64,000 nt of DNA, from contig NZ_LR134318.1 in assembly GCF_900636825.1 (NCBI RefSeq), positions 963,501-1,027,500 of the forward strand, written 5' to 3'. This document shows, one piece after another, positions 56,091 to 64,000 of the stretch. Under the pieces are notes generated by a model. That model saw only the letters and a list, made by a program, of their open reading frames with translations, had not been told where the DNA came from and made no database searches. The position numbers were made by a program, and so were the translations under genes. This DNA comes from Pseudomonas fluorescens (lineage in GTDB: Bacteria > Pseudomonadota > Gammaproteobacteria > Pseudomonadales > Pseudomonadaceae). Each line of letters begins with the position of its first letter. Position 1 is the stretch's first letter.

Positions 56091-57447
56091 GCGCGACAGC
56101 ATGGGCGAACTGCAGGTGCCAGTAGACGCTCTCTACGGCGCGCAGACCCAGCGCGCGGTGGATAACTTCCCGATCAGCGGCAAACCGATGCCAACGCAGT
56201 TCATCCGCGCGTTGATTCTTGCCAAAGCCGCTGCCGCCCGCGCCAACGTCGAGCTCAACCAGATCGGCGCGGCGCAGGGCAAAGCCATCAGCGACGCTGC
56301 ACAAGGTCTGCTCGAAGGTGATTTCATGCAGCACTTCCCGGTGGATATCTTCCAGACTGGCAGCGGGACCAGCTCGAACATGAACGCCAACGAAGTGATC
56401 GCCACGTTGGCCAGCCGCCTGCTCGGCGAGCCAGTCAACGCCAACGATCACGTCAATTGCGGGCAAAGCAGCAATGACATCATTCCCACCACGATTCACG
56501 TCAGCGCTGCGCTGGCCCTGCACGAACAACTGCTGCCAGCGCTGTTGCATCTCGTGCAAGTGATCGAACGCAAGGCCGAGCAGGTGCACCACCATGTGAA
56601 AACCGGCCGCACGCATTTGATGGATGCGATGCCGGTGCGCATGAGCCAGGTGCTCAACGGCTGGGCGCAGCAGCTCAAGGCCAACATCGGCCATTTGCAG
56701 GATTTGTTGCCAAGCCTGCAATCCCTGGCGCAGGGCGGTACGGCGGTCGGCACCGGCATCAATGCACATCCTGAATTCGCCGCGCGTTTCAGCCGCCACT
56801 TGAGCCAGTTGACCGATGTGCAATTCACGCCGGGCAAGGATCTGTTCGCGCTGATCGGCTCGCAGGACACGGCCGTCGCGGTCTCCGGGCAGCTCAAAGC
56901 CACGGCGGTGTCGCTGATGAAAATCGCCAACGATTTGCGCTGGATGAATTCCGGCCCGCTAGCCGGCCTTGGTGAAATCGAGCTCGAAGCCCTGCAACCG
57001 GGCTCCTCGATCATGCCAGGCAAGGTCAATCCGGTCATTCCGGAAGCCACTGCGATGGTTGCCGCGCAAGTCATCGGTAACGATTCGGTCATCACCGTCG
57101 CTGGCCAGTCGGGCAATTTCGAACTCAACGTGATGCTGCCGATCATCGCGCAGAACCTGTTGAGCAGTATCGAACTGCTGGCCAATGCCAGCCGTCTGCT
57201 CGGCGACAAAGCCATCGCCAGCTTCAAGGTCAATGAGTCGCGCTTGAAGGAAGCGCTGTCGCGTAACCCGATTCTGGTCACCGCGCTCAACCCGATCATC
57301 GGTTATCAGAAAGCCGCCGAGATTGCCAAGCAAGCCTATAAGGAAGGCCGCGCGGTGATCGACGTCGCGCTGGAACACACCGATCTGTCGCGCAGCCAGC
57401 TGGAAGAGTTGCTCAACCCCGAGAAACTCACCGCCGGCGGCGTGTAA
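56071..57447 (+). CDS. fumC: Class II fumarase (iron-independent)
   Basis: Converts fumarate to malate without an Fe-S cluster, allowing TCA flux in iron starvation. 458 aa with RIERDSMGELQVP at the start, TGSGTSSNMNANEV, KTGRTHLMDAMPVRMSQ and the fumarase/aspartase signature GSSIMPGKVNP. ATG 56071 lies inside the end of fagA. Confidence 0.96.
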   Translation: MTKTRIERDSMGELQVPVDALYGAQTQRAVDNFPISGKPMPTQFIRALILAKAAAARANVELNQIGAAQGKAISDAAQGLLEGDFMQHFPVDIFQTGSGTSSNMNANEVIATLASRLLGEPVNANDHVNCGQSSNDIIPTTIHVSAALALHEQLLPALLHLVQVIERKAEQVHHHVKTGRTHLMDAMPVRMSQVLNGWAQQLKANIGHLQDLLPSLQSLAQGGTAVGTGINAHPEFAARFSRHLSQLTDVQFTPGKDLFALIGSQDTAVAVSGQLKATAVSLMKIANDLRWMNSGPLAGLGEIELEALQPGSSIMPGKVNPVIPEATAMVAAQVIGNDSVITVAGQSGNFELNVMLPIIAQNLLSSIELLANASRLLGDKAIASFKVNESRLKEALSRNPILVTALNPIIGYQKAAEIAKQAYKEGRAVIDVALEHTDLSRSQLEELLNPEKLTAGGV

Positions 57448-57474
57448 ATCCCGCAACCGCTTTGGAGGCTCACC

Positions 57475-57915
57475 ATGGAGCACTGGAAACGCACGATCGA
57501 ACGGGCCAATCGCTGTTTCATGCTGGGCGAGCTGATCGATGCCCGTGAGGCTTATCTGCAAGCTCTGGCTCTGGCGCAAGTGTTGTTCGAACGCTGGGCG
57601 GACGCCGACGAAGCGGTGGCGGCTTGCGTCATCTCGCACCACAACCTGGCCGATCTGCACCTGCGTCTGAATCAGCCGGAGGAGAGCGCCGAGTATCTCT
57701 GCGCAATTCATCAACGCCTGTTACAGACCATGCAGGACGAGCGCTTGCGCCTGGCGTTGCGCGAGGCGGCGCTGCGCCAGAGCAGCAAGACGTACGTCGA
57801 ACTGCTGAATTTCATCAGCGAACACGGCGAATACCCGCGCACCCAGCGCCTGCTGCACCCGGATACCGGCAATGCGCGCCGCGCGCCTGCCCCACATCAC
57901 CATGGAGTTCACTGA
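57475..57915 (+). CDS. Conserved helical protein between fumC and sodA
   Basis: 146 aa with a TPR-like helical repeat pattern ([38 protein letters not shown]) and a His-rich C-terminus (APHHHGVH). It corresponds by position to the uncharacterised gene between fumC and sodA in P. aeruginosa. A role as a metal chaperone or assembly helper for SodA is only a guess from the His tail. ATG 57475 has GGAGG upstream; stop is 1 nt before sodA. Confidence 0.8.
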   Translation: MEHWKRTIERANRCFMLGELIDAREAYLQALALAQVLFERWADADEAVAACVISHHNLADLHLRLNQPEESAEYLCAIHQRLLQTMQDERLRLALREAALRQSSKTYVELLNFISEHGEYPRTQRLLHPDTGNARRAPAPHHHGVH

Positions 57916-57916
57916 T

Positions 57917-58528
57917 ATGGCTTTTACCTTGCCCGCATTGCCTTACGCCTATGACGCGCTCGAACCACACATCGACGCGCAAACCATGGAGATTCACTAC
58001 ACCAAACATCACCAGACCTACATCAATAATCTCAACGCAGCCGTTGAAGGCACCGAGTACGCCGAGTGGCCGGTGGAAAAACTGGTTGCCAGCGTCAAGG
58101 AGTTGCCGGAAAAACTTCGCGCGGCGGTGATCAATCAGGGCGGCGGTCACGCCAATCACTCGCTGTTCTGGGAAGTCATGGTGCCCAACGGCGGAGGCAG
58201 GCCGGACGGCGCGCTGGCGAAGGCCATCGATGAGCAACTTGGCGGTCTCGACAGTTTCAAGGAAGCCTTTACCAAAGCTGCGCTGACCCGGTTTGGCAGC
58301 GGCTGGGCCTGGCTCAGCGTGACCCCGGAAAAACAACTGATTGTGGAAAGCAGCGGCAATCAGGACAGCCCGCTGATGAACGGCAATACACCGATTCTCG
58401 GCCTCGACGTCTGGGAACACGCCTACTACCTGCGCTACCAGAACCGGCGGCCGGAATACATCAACGCGTTCTACAACGTGATCAATTGGCCGGAAGTTGC
58501 TGCGCGCTATCAGGCCGCACTGGTCTAA
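57917..58528 (+). CDS. sodA: Manganese superoxide dismutase
   Basis: 203 aa. Metal ligands are the His of [14 protein letters not shown], the His of [11 protein letters not shown], and D/H in [29 protein letters not shown] (Gly-rich, with Q in the other half's GGNQ-like position absent) and [10 protein letters not shown] are of the Mn type rather than the Fe type (AAQVWNHTFYW). Made under iron limitation to replace Fe-SOD. ATG 57917 after GGAG. Confidence 0.94.
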   Translation: MAFTLPALPYAYDALEPHIDAQTMEIHYTKHHQTYINNLNAAVEGTEYAEWPVEKLVASVKELPEKLRAAVINQGGGHANHSLFWEVMVPNGGGRPDGALAKAIDEQLGGLDSFKEAFTKAALTRFGSGWAWLSVTPEKQLIVESSGNQDSPLMNGNTPILGLDVWEHAYYLRYQNRRPEYINAFYNVINWPEVAARYQAALV

Positions 58529-58558
58529 GCCTTCAATAAAAACAATCCAGGGCTGACT

Positions 58559-59452
58559 ATGGGCACTGAAACACTGACGATCGGCAGTGGGCGTATGTTT
58601 CGGTACGCAGTGGGATCGTTGTTGCTGTTGGCGGGCATGACTTTGCTCGCCGCTCATGGCCTGGAATGGCTGGATCTGCAGCCCAGACTGTTGCGGGCGC
58701 TGCAGGGTGGTGCGATCTGCGCGCTCGGCACGGCGCTGGGCGCGGTTCCGGTGCTGGTGATCCGGCGTATGCCTCAGGCACTCAGTGACACCTTGCTGGG
58801 GTTTGGTGCCGGGGTCATGTTGGCGGCAACGGCGTTCTCGCTGATCGTGCCGGGTATTGCGGCAGCCGAAAGTCTTGGCCTGACGCCGTGGGGCGCCAGT
58901 GGCCTGATCTGCTTCGGCATCATGCTCGGCGCGCTTGGTCTGTATCTGGTTGATCGCCGGGTCTCGGGGGCATCTCCGGAAATGCTCGTTGGCACGGTTG
59001 AGCATCCGGCGATCCCGCCGCGGATCTGGCTTTTCGTATTTGCCATCATCGCCCATAACATCCCGGAGGGTATGGCGGTCGGCGTGTCGGCCGGCGGTGG
59101 TATGGCGGATGCGGACAGCCTGGCCATGGGCATCGCTTTGCAAGACGTCCCGGAAGGTCTGGTGATTGCTTTGGTGCTGGCGGGGGCGGGGATGTCGCGG
59201 GTCAAGGCGTTTCTGATCGGCGCGGCGTCAGGTCTGGTCGAACCGGTATTCGCCTTGTTGTGCGCATGGCTGGTGAGCCTGGCGCAGGTACTTTTGCCCT
59301 TGGGCTTGGCTTTGGCGGCAGGGGCGATGTTGCTGGTGGTGACCCACGAAGTGATCCCCGAGTCGCGACGCAATGGTCATGACAAACTGGCCAGTCTTGG
59401 CTTGTTGAGCGGGTTTTGTCTGATGATGGTGATGGATACGGCGTTGGGTTGA
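58559..59452 (+). CDS. ZIP-family metal transporter
   Basis: 297 aa, about eight membrane helices. The TM4 metal motif HNIPEGMAVGVSAGG is intact, while TM5 has QDVPEGLVIAL where most ZIPs have HxxPEG, a change seen in the GufA/ZIP-like group. A divalent-metal importer (Mn2+ would suit the neighbouring Mn-SOD) is likely; the metal is inferred. Starts 30 nt after sodA, likely the last gene of the fagA operon. Confidence 0.87.
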   Translation: MGTETLTIGSGRMFRYAVGSLLLLAGMTLLAAHGLEWLDLQPRLLRALQGGAICALGTALGAVPVLVIRRMPQALSDTLLGFGAGVMLAATAFSLIVPGIAAAESLGLTPWGASGLICFGIMLGALGLYLVDRRVSGASPEMLVGTVEHPAIPPRIWLFVFAIIAHNIPEGMAVGVSAGGGMADADSLAMGIALQDVPEGLVIALVLAGAGMSRVKAFLIGAASGLVEPVFALLCAWLVSLAQVLLPLGLALAAGAMLLVVTHEVIPESRRNGHDKLASLGLLSGFCLMMVMDTALG

Positions 59453-59456
59453 ATAA

Positions 59457-59592
59457 GATCAAAAGATCGTCCGATCGCGGCCCGAGCCTGCGGCAGCTCC
59501 TACCTTGCGAGGTGCAAATACGGTTACGGCGTCGCACCTGATCCCTGTAGGAGCTGCCGCAGGCTCGGGCCGCGATCGGACGATCTTTTGAC
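59457..59592. repeat. REPIN with variant GATCGTCCGATCGCGGCCCGAG arms
   Basis: Arms 59457-59503 and 59545-59590 are inverted copies of a longer REP form containing AAAAGATCGTCCGATCGCGG and GCCTGCGGCAGCTCCTA. Lies between convergent ZIP and ptsO genes. Confidence 0.9.
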
Positions 59593-59600
59593 TTTGGCTG

Positions 59601-59876
59601 TCAGCCGCCTTCATCGAAGTAGTTGTTAATCAACGCCACCAACGCATCCAGCGCTTCCTGTTCCTGATGCCCTTCGGTGCTCAAATAGATTTTCGTGCCC
59701 TTGCCAGCCGCCAGCATCATCATCGCCATGATGCTTTTGCCATCGACTGTAGTTTCGGGTGTGCGACCCACTCTGATCGTGCAATCCGGATATTGCCCAG
59801 CCACGCCAACGAACTTGGCCGACGCGCGGGCATGCAAACCCAGTTTATTGATGATTTCGATTTCACGTGCAGGCAT
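59601..59876 (-). CDS. ptsO: HPr-like phosphocarrier NPr of the nitrogen PTS
   Basis: 91 aa. Phospho-acceptor H15 in NKLGLHARASAKF and regulatory serine S48 in VDGKSIMAMMMLAAGKG. Passes phosphate from PtsP to PtsN. Starts 15 nt after rapZ. Length and motifs are standard. Confidence 0.93.
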   Translation of the reverse strand: MPAREIEIINKLGLHARASAKFVGVAGQYPDCTIRVGRTPETTVDGKSIMAMMMLAAGKGTKIYLSTEGHQEQEALDALVALINNYFDEGG

Positions 59877-59891
59877 CGCGGTGTGAATCCT

Positions 59892-60749
59892 TTAGGTGAG
59901 GTCGCGGTGGCGAACCTGGACGTTCTTCAGGGTTTTCTGCAGGGCCTGACCCAGGCGTTCGGTCAGGTAGACGGAGCGGTGGTGTCCGCCGGTACAGCCA
60001 ATGGCAATGGTGACGTAGGCGCGGTTGCTGGCGGCGAAGCGGGGCAGCCACTTGTTCAGGTAGGCAAAGATATCTTGGTACATTTCTTCGACATCGGGCT
60101 GTTCTGCCAAATATTCAGCGACCGCCGCGTCGAGACCGGATTGCTCGCGCAACTCTGGTTTCCAGTACGGATTGGGCAGGCAGCGCACGTCGAAAACCAG
60201 GTCCGCATCCACCGGCATGCCGCGCTTGAAACCGAATGACTCGATCAGAAACGCCGTACCTGGCTCTGGCTGATTCAGCAGACGCAGCTTGATGGTGTCG
60301 CGCAGCTGGTACAGATTCAGATTGGTGGTGTTGATCTTCAGGTCGGCGAGGTCGGCGATAGGGCCGAGCAGGGCAGATTCATCGTGAATCGCCTCGGCCA
60401 GAGAACGGTTGGCGTTGCTCAGCGGGTGACGACGACGGGTCTCGGAAAACCGCTTGAGCAAAGTCTCCTCGTCGGCGTCCAGATAAAGCACATCGCACTG
60501 GATATGCTTGCTTCTGGCATCTTCAAGCAGTTCTGGGAAGCGTGACAGATGGCTGGGCAAGTTTCGGGCGTCGATCGACACGGCGACCAGCGGTTGCGCC
60601 AGTTCCGTGTGGATCAAGGCGCGCTCGGCCAGCTCTGGCAGCAAGCCTGCCGGCAAATTGTCGATGCAATAGTAGCCGTTGTCCTCGAGGACATTCAGCG
60701 CGGTACTTTTACCCGAGCCCGAACGGCCACTGACGATGATCAAACGCAT
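59892..60749 (-). CDS. rapZ: RNase adapter / nucleotide-binding protein RapZ
   Basis: 285 aa with N-terminal P-loop [13 protein letters not shown] (residues 6-18), and the family C-terminal block [21 protein letters not shown] that binds RNA/metabolite in E. coli RapZ. In enterobacteria it delivers GlmZ sRNA to RNase E; no GlmZ is known to me in pseudomonads, so the target here is open. ATG 60749 lies 2 nt after ptsN. Confidence 0.94.
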   Translation of the reverse strand: MRLIIVSGRSGSGKSTALNVLEDNGYYCIDNLPAGLLPELAERALIHTELAQPLVAVSIDARNLPSHLSRFPELLEDARSKHIQCDVLYLDADEETLLKRFSETRRRHPLSNANRSLAEAIHDESALLGPIADLADLKINTTNLNLYQLRDTIKLRLLNQPEPGTAFLIESFGFKRGMPVDADLVFDVRCLPNPYWKPELREQSGLDAAVAEYLAEQPDVEEMYQDIFAYLNKWLPRFAASNRAYVTIAIGCTGGHHRSVYLTERLGQALQKTLKNVQVRHRDLT

Positions 60750-60751
60750 GA

Positions 60752-61216
60752 TTAATGCCCGTTCTGCTCGTCCAGTACAACCTGGTACAAGGCTTCGTTG
60801 CTCGGAGCGTTACGCAGTTTTTCGCGCACTTCCTTGCGATCGAGCATGCTGGCGATCTGGCGCAACAACTCCAGATGCGCATCGGTAGCGGCTTCCGGGA
60901 CCAGCAGCACGAACAGCAGATCTACCGGAGCGCCGTCGATGGCGTCGAAATCGATAGGGGCTTCGAGGTGCAGCAAGGCACTGACTGGTGCCGTGCAACC
61001 CTTGAGGCGGCAGTGGGGAATGGCGATGCCGTTGCCAAAACCGGTGGAACCGAGTTTTTCACGGGCAATCAGAGCCTCGAAGACATCTTGCATTGCCAGA
61101 TCCGGCACTTCGCGGTGGATCAGGTTGGCAATCTGTTCGAGGGCTTTTTTCTTGCTGCCGCCCGGCGCGTTCACTTGGGAACGGCCGGGGGTCAGGATGG
61201 TTTCAAGTCGGATCAT
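60752..61216 (-). CDS. ptsN: PTS IIA-Ntr regulatory protein
   Basis: 154 aa. Phospho-acceptor H68 in [12 protein letters not shown]; family blocks [12 protein letters not shown] and [19 protein letters not shown]. Terminal acceptor of the nitrogen PTS, controlling K+ transport, PHB and sigma-54 outputs in pseudomonads. Twelve nt after hpf. Confidence 0.96.
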   Translation of the reverse strand: MIRLETILTPGRSQVNAPGGSKKKALEQIANLIHREVPDLAMQDVFEALIAREKLGSTGFGNGIAIPHCRLKGCTAPVSALLHLEAPIDFDAIDGAPVDLLFVLLVPEAATDAHLELLRQIASMLDRKEVREKLRNAPSNEALYQVVLDEQNGH

Positions 61217-61228
61217 GGGATAGGGGTG

Positions 61229-61537
61229 TTAACGACCGGTCGCGCCCTGGAGGAGGCTCTGGGTCTTTTCCTTATGCTTTTTGAGTTGGCGATCCAGCTT
61301 GTCGGTCAGCAGGTCAATGGCGGCATACATGTCGTCATGCTCGGCATTGGCAACCACTTCTCCGCCGGGAATATGCAGCGTGGCTTCGATTTTCTGCTTC
61401 AGCTTTTCGACGTTAAGAATTACCTGAACATTGGTGATCTTGTCGAAATGCCGCTCCAGTCGGTCGAGTTTTTCGCCGATGTAGATGCGCAGGGGTTCGG
61501 TCACTTCCAGTTGGTGTCCACTGATGTTGACTTGCAT
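61229..61537 (-). CDS. hpf: Short ribosome hibernation-promoting factor
   Basis: 102 aa S30AE/sigma-54 modulation domain (MQVNISGHQLEVTEPLRIYI; HIPGGEVVANAEHDDMYAAIDLL). Binds the ribosome A/P sites and stabilises dimers in stationary phase. ATG 61537 with AGGAG upstream; the open frame to 61591 is the hairpin region. Lies directly after rpoN, as in most gammaproteobacteria. Confidence 0.95.
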   Translation of the reverse strand: MQVNISGHQLEVTEPLRIYIGEKLDRLERHFDKITNVQVILNVEKLKQKIEATLHIPGGEVVANAEHDDMYAAIDLLTDKLDRQLKKHKEKTQSLLQGATGR

Positions 61538-61555
61538 ACAGCTTCTCCTTCGTTG

Positions 61556-61594
61556 CCAGTGCATAAAGCGGCAGGCCGAAAAGCCTGCCACTGG
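61556..61594 (-). terminator. Stem-loop between rpoN and hpf
   Basis: GGCAGGC/GCCTGCC with a 6-nt loop inside outer CCAGTG/CACTGG pairs, no T-run after it. Probably an mRNA processing or stability element. Confidence 0.55.
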
Positions 61595-61610
61595 AACGCT
61601 GTAACGTGGC

Positions 61611-63104
61611 TTACATCAACCGCTTGCGTTCGCTCGAAGGCGCGATTCCGAGGGATTCGCGGTACTTGGCGACGGTGCGGCGAGCCACCTGAATGCCTTG
61701 TGCCTCCAGTAAACCAGCGATCTTGCTGTCACTCAACGGCTTTTTCTGATTTTCCGCCGCAACCAGTTTCTTGATGATCGCGCGGATCGCCGTGGACGAG
61801 CATTCGCCGCCTTCGGAGGTGCTGACGTGGCTGGAGAAAAAGTATTTCAGCTCATAAATACCGCGCGGGGTATGCATGAATTTCTGCGTGGTCACGCGGG
61901 AAATGGTCGATTCGTGCATGCCCACCGCTTCGGCGATGTCATGCAGGACCAGCGGTTTCATCGCTTCGTCGCCATACTCCAGAAAACCGCGCTGATGCTC
62001 GACGATCTGGGTGGCTACTTTCATCAACGTTTCGTTGCGGCTTTGCAGGCTCTTGATGAACCAGCGAGCTTCCTGCAACTGATTGCGCATGAAGGTGTTG
62101 TCAGCGCTGGTATCAGCGCGGCGGACGAAACCGGCGTACTGAGCATTGACGCGCAGGCGCGGTACCGATTCCTGATTGAGTTCGACCAGCCAGCGCTCAT
62201 TGTGCTTGCGCACGATGACGTCCGGGACGACATATTCGGCTTCGGTCGACTCGATCTGCGAGCCTGGACGCGGATTGAGGGTCTGCACCAGTTCGATGAC
62301 CTGACGCAGCTCATCTTCCTTGAGCTTCATGCGGCGCATCAACTGGCTGTAATCGCGACTGCCGAGCAGGTCGATATAGTCGCTGACCAAGCGTTTCGCT
62401 TCGTTGAGCCAAAGCGTCTTGGCGGGTAGCTGACGCAGTTGCAGCAGCAGACATTCGCTCAGGTTGCGGGCACCGATACCCGCCGGTTCGAATTGCTGGA
62501 TGCGGTGCAGGACGGCTTCGATTTCGTCCAGTTCGATGTCCAGTTCCGGATCGAACGCTTCGAGGATTTCTTCGAGGCTTTCGTCCAGGTAGCCCTGATT
62601 GTTGATGCAATCGATCAGGGTCACGGCGATCAGCCGATCGGTGTCCGACATCGGTGCCAGATTGAGTTGCCAGAGCAGGTGGCTTTGCAGACTTTCGCCG
62701 GCAGAGGTGCGCGTGGTGAAATCCCACTCGTCGTCATCACTGCTGGGCAGGCTGCTCGCGCTGGTCTGGTAGACGTCTTCCCAGGCGGTATCGACCGGAA
62801 GCTCGTTGGGGATTCGCTCGTTCCACTCGCCGTCCTCGAGATTGTCTACTGTCGGCGCAGTTTCCTGATAGGACGGTTCCTGGATGTCGGTGTTGGGCTT
62901 CTGTTCAGCGTTGTCGGCCAATGGGTCCGAGTTGTCGAAGTCGTCGCCTTCTTCCTGGCGTTCGAGCATCGGATTGGATTCCAGCGCCTCCTGAATTTCC
63001 TGTTGCAGATCCAGGGTCGACAATTGGAGCAGGCGGATGGCCTGTTGCAGCTGCGGTGTCATCGTCAGCTGCTGGCCCATTCTCAAGACTAGCGATGGTT
63101 TCAT
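61611..63104 (-). CDS. rpoN: RNA polymerase sigma-54 factor
   Basis: 497 aa. Region I is Gln/Leu-rich ([20 protein letters not shown]), region II is acidic (residues ~55-110). The core-binding part follows, and the C-terminal RpoN box [10 protein letters not shown] recognises the -24 element. ATG 63104 after an AGGGG-like site. It follows lptB by 187 bp that contain GC-rich dyads around 63130-63170. Confidence 0.97.
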   Translation of the reverse strand: MKPSLVLRMGQQLTMTPQLQQAIRLLQLSTLDLQQEIQEALESNPMLERQEEGDDFDNSDPLADNAEQKPNTDIQEPSYQETAPTVDNLEDGEWNERIPNELPVDTAWEDVYQTSASSLPSSDDDEWDFTTRTSAGESLQSHLLWQLNLAPMSDTDRLIAVTLIDCINNQGYLDESLEEILEAFDPELDIELDEIEAVLHRIQQFEPAGIGARNLSECLLLQLRQLPAKTLWLNEAKRLVSDYIDLLGSRDYSQLMRRMKLKEDELRQVIELVQTLNPRPGSQIESTEAEYVVPDVIVRKHNERWLVELNQESVPRLRVNAQYAGFVRRADTSADNTFMRNQLQEARWFIKSLQSRNETLMKVATQIVEHQRGFLEYGDEAMKPLVLHDIAEAVGMHESTISRVTTQKFMHTPRGIYELKYFFSSHVSTSEGGECSSTAIRAIIKKLVAAENQKKPLSDSKIAGLLEAQGIQVARRTVAKYRESLGIAPSSERKRLM

Positions 63105-63291
63105 GGCAGGGGCTTAACACCTTATTCGCCGGCGCTGTGCGCCATCCACTACAGGGCGCCGGAGCGCCAAAATTAAGCAAATTATATGCCTGAAACTGAA
63201 GTGTTTGCCTAGAGCGCTGTAACAATTAAAGCGTATAAAAAGCTGCTTCATCGATACAGCGCCCCCGCAGCTCACCCGGGCATGTTCATGC

Positions 63292-64000
<709 letters not shown>

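Overview
The window reads as chromosomal DNA of a Pseudomonas of the P. fluorescens group. The grounds are the high-GC codon use, a dense scatter of Pseudomonas-type REP/REPIN palindromes between genes, and gene order that (from memory) matches the PAO1 core blocks around dpp-roxSR, gatCAB-mreBCD-yhdP-tldD-pmbA, fagA-fumC-sodA and ptsO-rapZ-ptsN-hpf-rpoN-lptB. No phage, transposase, CRISPR array, rRNA or tRNA is visible. Both ends cut genes: speC on the left and lptB on the right, both on the minus strand.

Left region, 1-9.5 kb: ornithine decarboxylase (partial), then a four-gene OpuC/Osm-type osmoprotectant ABC operon on the minus strand, release factor 3 (prfC), an MFS exporter and a small secreted acidic protein. 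Two untranslated leaders stand out here. One is a promoter-terminator-short ORF arrangement ahead of speC. The other is a compact three-way-junction RNA fold ahead of the osmoprotectant operon that also appears able to bury its GTG start codon.

9.5-22.1 kb is a large di/tripeptide uptake locus on the minus strand: four paralogous DppA-type binding proteins, an OprD-family porin (opdP-like) and the dppBCDF inner-membrane transporter. Peptides would cross the outer membrane by the porin, be captured by one of several binding proteins and be pumped in by DppBCDF. Strong hairpins after individual binding-protein and porin genes suggest their levels are set separately. Two copies of a ~310-bp non-coding repeat, in direct orientation, lie outside this block and the MFS gene.

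22.1-36.5 kb: a small DUF6124-like protein with a structured leader, a SIMPL-domain protein, the RoxSR redox two-component system, an SbmA/YddA-like ABC protein, and a D-glucarate/galactarate catabolic cluster (GntR regulator, kdgD, 2-oxoglutarate semialdehyde dehydrogenase, MFS symporter, garD). Three near-identical 13-mers upstream of the regulator and kdgD look like the regulator's operators. An AEC transporter follows.

36.5-64 kb is mostly housekeeping: a coupled RlpA-like/CaCA antiporter/carboxymuconolactone-decarboxylase-like operon; gatCAB; mreBCD-maf-rng-yhdP-nitrilase-tldD (cell shape, RNA processing, envelope lipid transport, TldD/E protease); darP (yjgA) and pmbA; the Fur-type fagA-fumC-orf-sodA-ZIP iron-starvation operon; and the nitrogen-PTS/rpoN cluster. 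mreC seems to start at an ATT codon. No gene for an obviously new enzyme system was found; the most novel candidates are cis-acting RNAs and repeats.
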